From the NCBI GenBank assembly GCA_025964535.1, contig JAOPYX010000003.1, positions 1 to 41,722 of the forward strand: a DNA stretch of 41,722 bases. Reading direction: 5' to 3'. The DNA is from Actinomycetes bacterium. GTDB taxonomy: Bacteria; Actinomycetota; Thermoleophilia; Gaiellales; Gaiellaceae. Of this stretch, positions 40,516 through 41,722 are shown in pieces. Made by a program: the position numbers and the translations under genes. Each line of letters opens with the position of its first letter. Within the stretch, counting starts at the first letter, position 1. The notes below the pieces were generated by a model that saw only the letters and a list, made by a program, of their open reading frames with translations, was not told where the DNA came from and searched no databases.

Positions 40516-41483
40516 CGCAGGGCTCGTCCGGTCAGGCTGATGAAGACGTCCTCGAGGCTGGCATTGCCGACGGTGACGTCGGCGAGGTCGAGACCGCGCT
40601 CGGCGAGAAGCGTGGCCGCAGGCCCGACGAGGAGCGGAGCCTCACGGGAGACGTAGAGCCTGAGGTGCAAGCCGCCGGCTGTTGCGTCGCTCTCGACGCT
40701 TTCGACTCCGGGCAGCGCGCCGAGCGCGTCCACGAGCTCGTCGCGGGACTGTCCGTCGACCGCGCCGGTGCTGAGCTCGAGCGTCGTGCCGCCGGGAAGC
40801 TCGCGCACGAGCGCCTCGGGCGTGTCGATCGCGAGCAGCTTGCCGTGGTCCATGATCGCGACGCGGTCGGAGAGCTCGGCGGCCTCGTTCATGTCGTGCG
40901 TCGTCAGCACGAGCGTGACGCCACGGTCCTTCAGCTCCCGCAGGCGGTCCCAGACGAACAGCCGCGCGGCGGGGTCGAGTCCGGTCGACGGCTCGTCGAG
41001 GAACAGCACCGAGGGCTCGTGCATCAACGCGCGCGCGATCATGATCCGCTGGCCCTGGCCCCCGGAGATGAAGTCCGGCTTGCTGTCGGCGCGGTCGAGC
41101 AGACCGAACTGGTCGAGCAGTGCGTCGGCTCGGCGGCCGCGCTCAGTTGCCGAGACGCCGTGGTAGGCCGCATGGAAGACGAGGTTGTCGCGGATGGAGA
41201 GGGCACGGTCGAGATTGCTGCGCTGCGGCACGACCGCAAAGCGACTGCGCGCGGTGACCGGATCGCGACGGAGGTCGACGCCGGCCACGCGCGCCTCGCC
41301 CGCCGTCGGTCGCGCGCGGGTCGTGAGCATCGCGACCGTCGTCGTCTTGCCGGCTCCGTTCGGCCCGAGCAGGCCGAACACCTCGCCCGCTTCGACGGAG
41401 AAGGAGATCCCGTCGACCGCGTTCACCGGCGCCCGCGGATACCGCTTCACGAGCTCGAGCACCTCGACGCTTGGTGCACTCAC
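40512..41483 (-). CDS. ABC-2 type efflux ATPase (DrrA-like)
   Basis: 323-aa cytoplasmic ATPase with Walker A GPNGAGKTT, Q-loop VVPQRSNLDRALS, signature ISGGQGQR, Walker B VLFLDEPSTGLD and H-loop LVLTTHDMNE; all residues needed for hydrolysis are present. The C-terminal region (about 230-323), with SREAPLLVG and DVTVGNASLEDVFISLTG, is typical of DrrA-like drug-resistance ATPases. The GTG at 41483 overlaps the MarR stop (GTGA), so regulator, ATPase and permease form one operon. Confidence 0.95.
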   Translation of the reverse strand: MSAPSVEVLELVKRYPRAPVNAVDGISFSVEAGEVFGLLGPNGAGKTTTVAMLTTRARPTAGEARVAGVDLRRDPVTARSRFAVVPQRSNLDRALSIRDNLVFHAAYHGVSATERGRRADALLDQFGLLDRADSKPDFISGGQGQRIMIARALMHEPSVLFLDEPSTGLDPAARLFVWDRLRELKDRGVTLVLTTHDMNEAAELSDRVAIMDHGKLLAIDTPEALVRELPGGTTLELSTGAVDGQSRDELVDALGALPGVESVESDATAGGLHLRLYVSREAPLLVGPAATLLAERGLDLADVTVGNASLEDVFISLTGRALR

Positions 41484-41722
41484 CGGGACTCCTCGACGAG
41501 CACGCGCAGTCCCTGAACGAAGTGTGCGCGCGCCTCGGGCTCGAGACGGTCGAGCGCCCGCTTCACCATCGCCACACGCTTCGACGCATGTTCGACGAGC
41601 GGGGCGCGGACATGCTCCGAGACGTTGACGATCGTGCGCCGCCGGTCGCGATCGTCCTCTGTCCGCTCGACGAGGCCGACGCGGCTGAGCTCGTTGACGA
41701 GGAGGCTCGTCGTCGTCGGCGC
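41480..41722 (-). CDS. MarR-family regulator (C-terminal part; start outside window)
   Basis: The minus-strand frame is open for 80 codons from the window's right edge to the TGA at 41480. It contains the recognition helix and wing of a MarR winged-helix domain (APTTTSLLVNELSRVGLVER, TEDDRDRRRTIVNVSEHV) and the C-terminal dimerisation helix (VAMVKRALDRLEPEARAHFV). MarR proteins next to efflux pumps usually repress the operon and release DNA on binding the pump's substrate. The N-terminal 60 or so residues lie beyond the window. Its stop overlaps the ATPase GTG. Confidence 0.88.
   Translation of the reverse strand, partial: APTTTSLLVNELSRVGLVERTEDDRDRRRTIVNVSEHVRAPLVEHASKRVAMVKRALDRLEPEARAHFVQGLRVLVEESR

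Overview
The window is about 41.7 kb of very GC-rich, densely packed bacterial chromosome. Its coding style points to a high-GC member of the Actinomycetota, most likely of the Thermoleophilia (Gaiellales/Solirubrobacterales) type. Clues are the short primary-like sigma factor, the SucA-type oxoglutarate dehydrogenase, a UdgX-type uracil-DNA glycosylase, an F420/flavin luciferase-like oxidoreductase, many GTG starts with 4-nt stop/start overlaps, and apparently leaderless genes. The taxonomic call is inference. I see no rRNA, tRNA, CRISPR array, transposase or phage gene, and no gene-free stretch over 300 bases.

Layout. 1-4.3 kb: Lon protease (5' end outside the window) with an HxlR regulator, a convergent sigma-70 factor with a region 1.1-like N-terminus, and two small membrane proteins. 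4.3-9.2 kb: 2-oxoglutarate dehydrogenase E1, a peptidase S66 (LD-carboxypeptidase/MccF type), a 59-aa basic protein and a Pro/Ala- and His/Gly-rich secreted protein with perfect 24-nt repeats. 9.2-15 kb: a membrane diguanylate cyclase, a strongly signalled 111-aa protein of unknown function followed by two tandem terminators, UdgX, and a GAF-GGDEF-GAF-GAF-HD-GYP protein with both c-di-GMP synthesis and hydrolysis motifs. 15-22.2 kb: a heterodimeric ABC exporter with one degenerate ATP site, a coiled-coil protein, a small membrane protein, a membrane histidine kinase, and a lone CheW behind a 12-codon leader ORF.

22.2-32.8 kb is a coherent divergent locus. The minus arm carries an XRE-cupin regulator, RidA, a cupin, a TIGR04076-like protein and a luciferase-like oxidoreductase. 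The plus arm carries a FAD amine/amino-acid oxidase, a complete Dpp/Opp-type ABC importer (binding protein, two permeases, two ATPases) and an M24 (prolidase/creatinase-like) peptidase. Its logic reads as import of a peptide-like or N-substituted amino compound, hydrolysis, FAD-dependent oxidation to an imine, and RidA-assisted imine hydrolysis, under an XRE-cupin regulator whose start codon lies in a palindrome beside the divergent promoter.

33.2-39.1 kb holds two divergent secreted beta-helix glycosidases resembling GH87 alpha-1,3-glucanases (mycodextranases), sharing one AT-rich control region. The larger one has a C-terminal tail of three HYDIN-like and two discoidin-like domains, in which a HYDIN-discoidin module is duplicated at an exact 750-nt period. 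They suggest attack on fungal cell-wall or other extracellular alpha-glucan. 39.1-41.7 kb ends with a macro-domain hydrolase and a MarR regulator (cut by the window end) overlapping an ABC-2 drug-efflux-type ATPase and permease.
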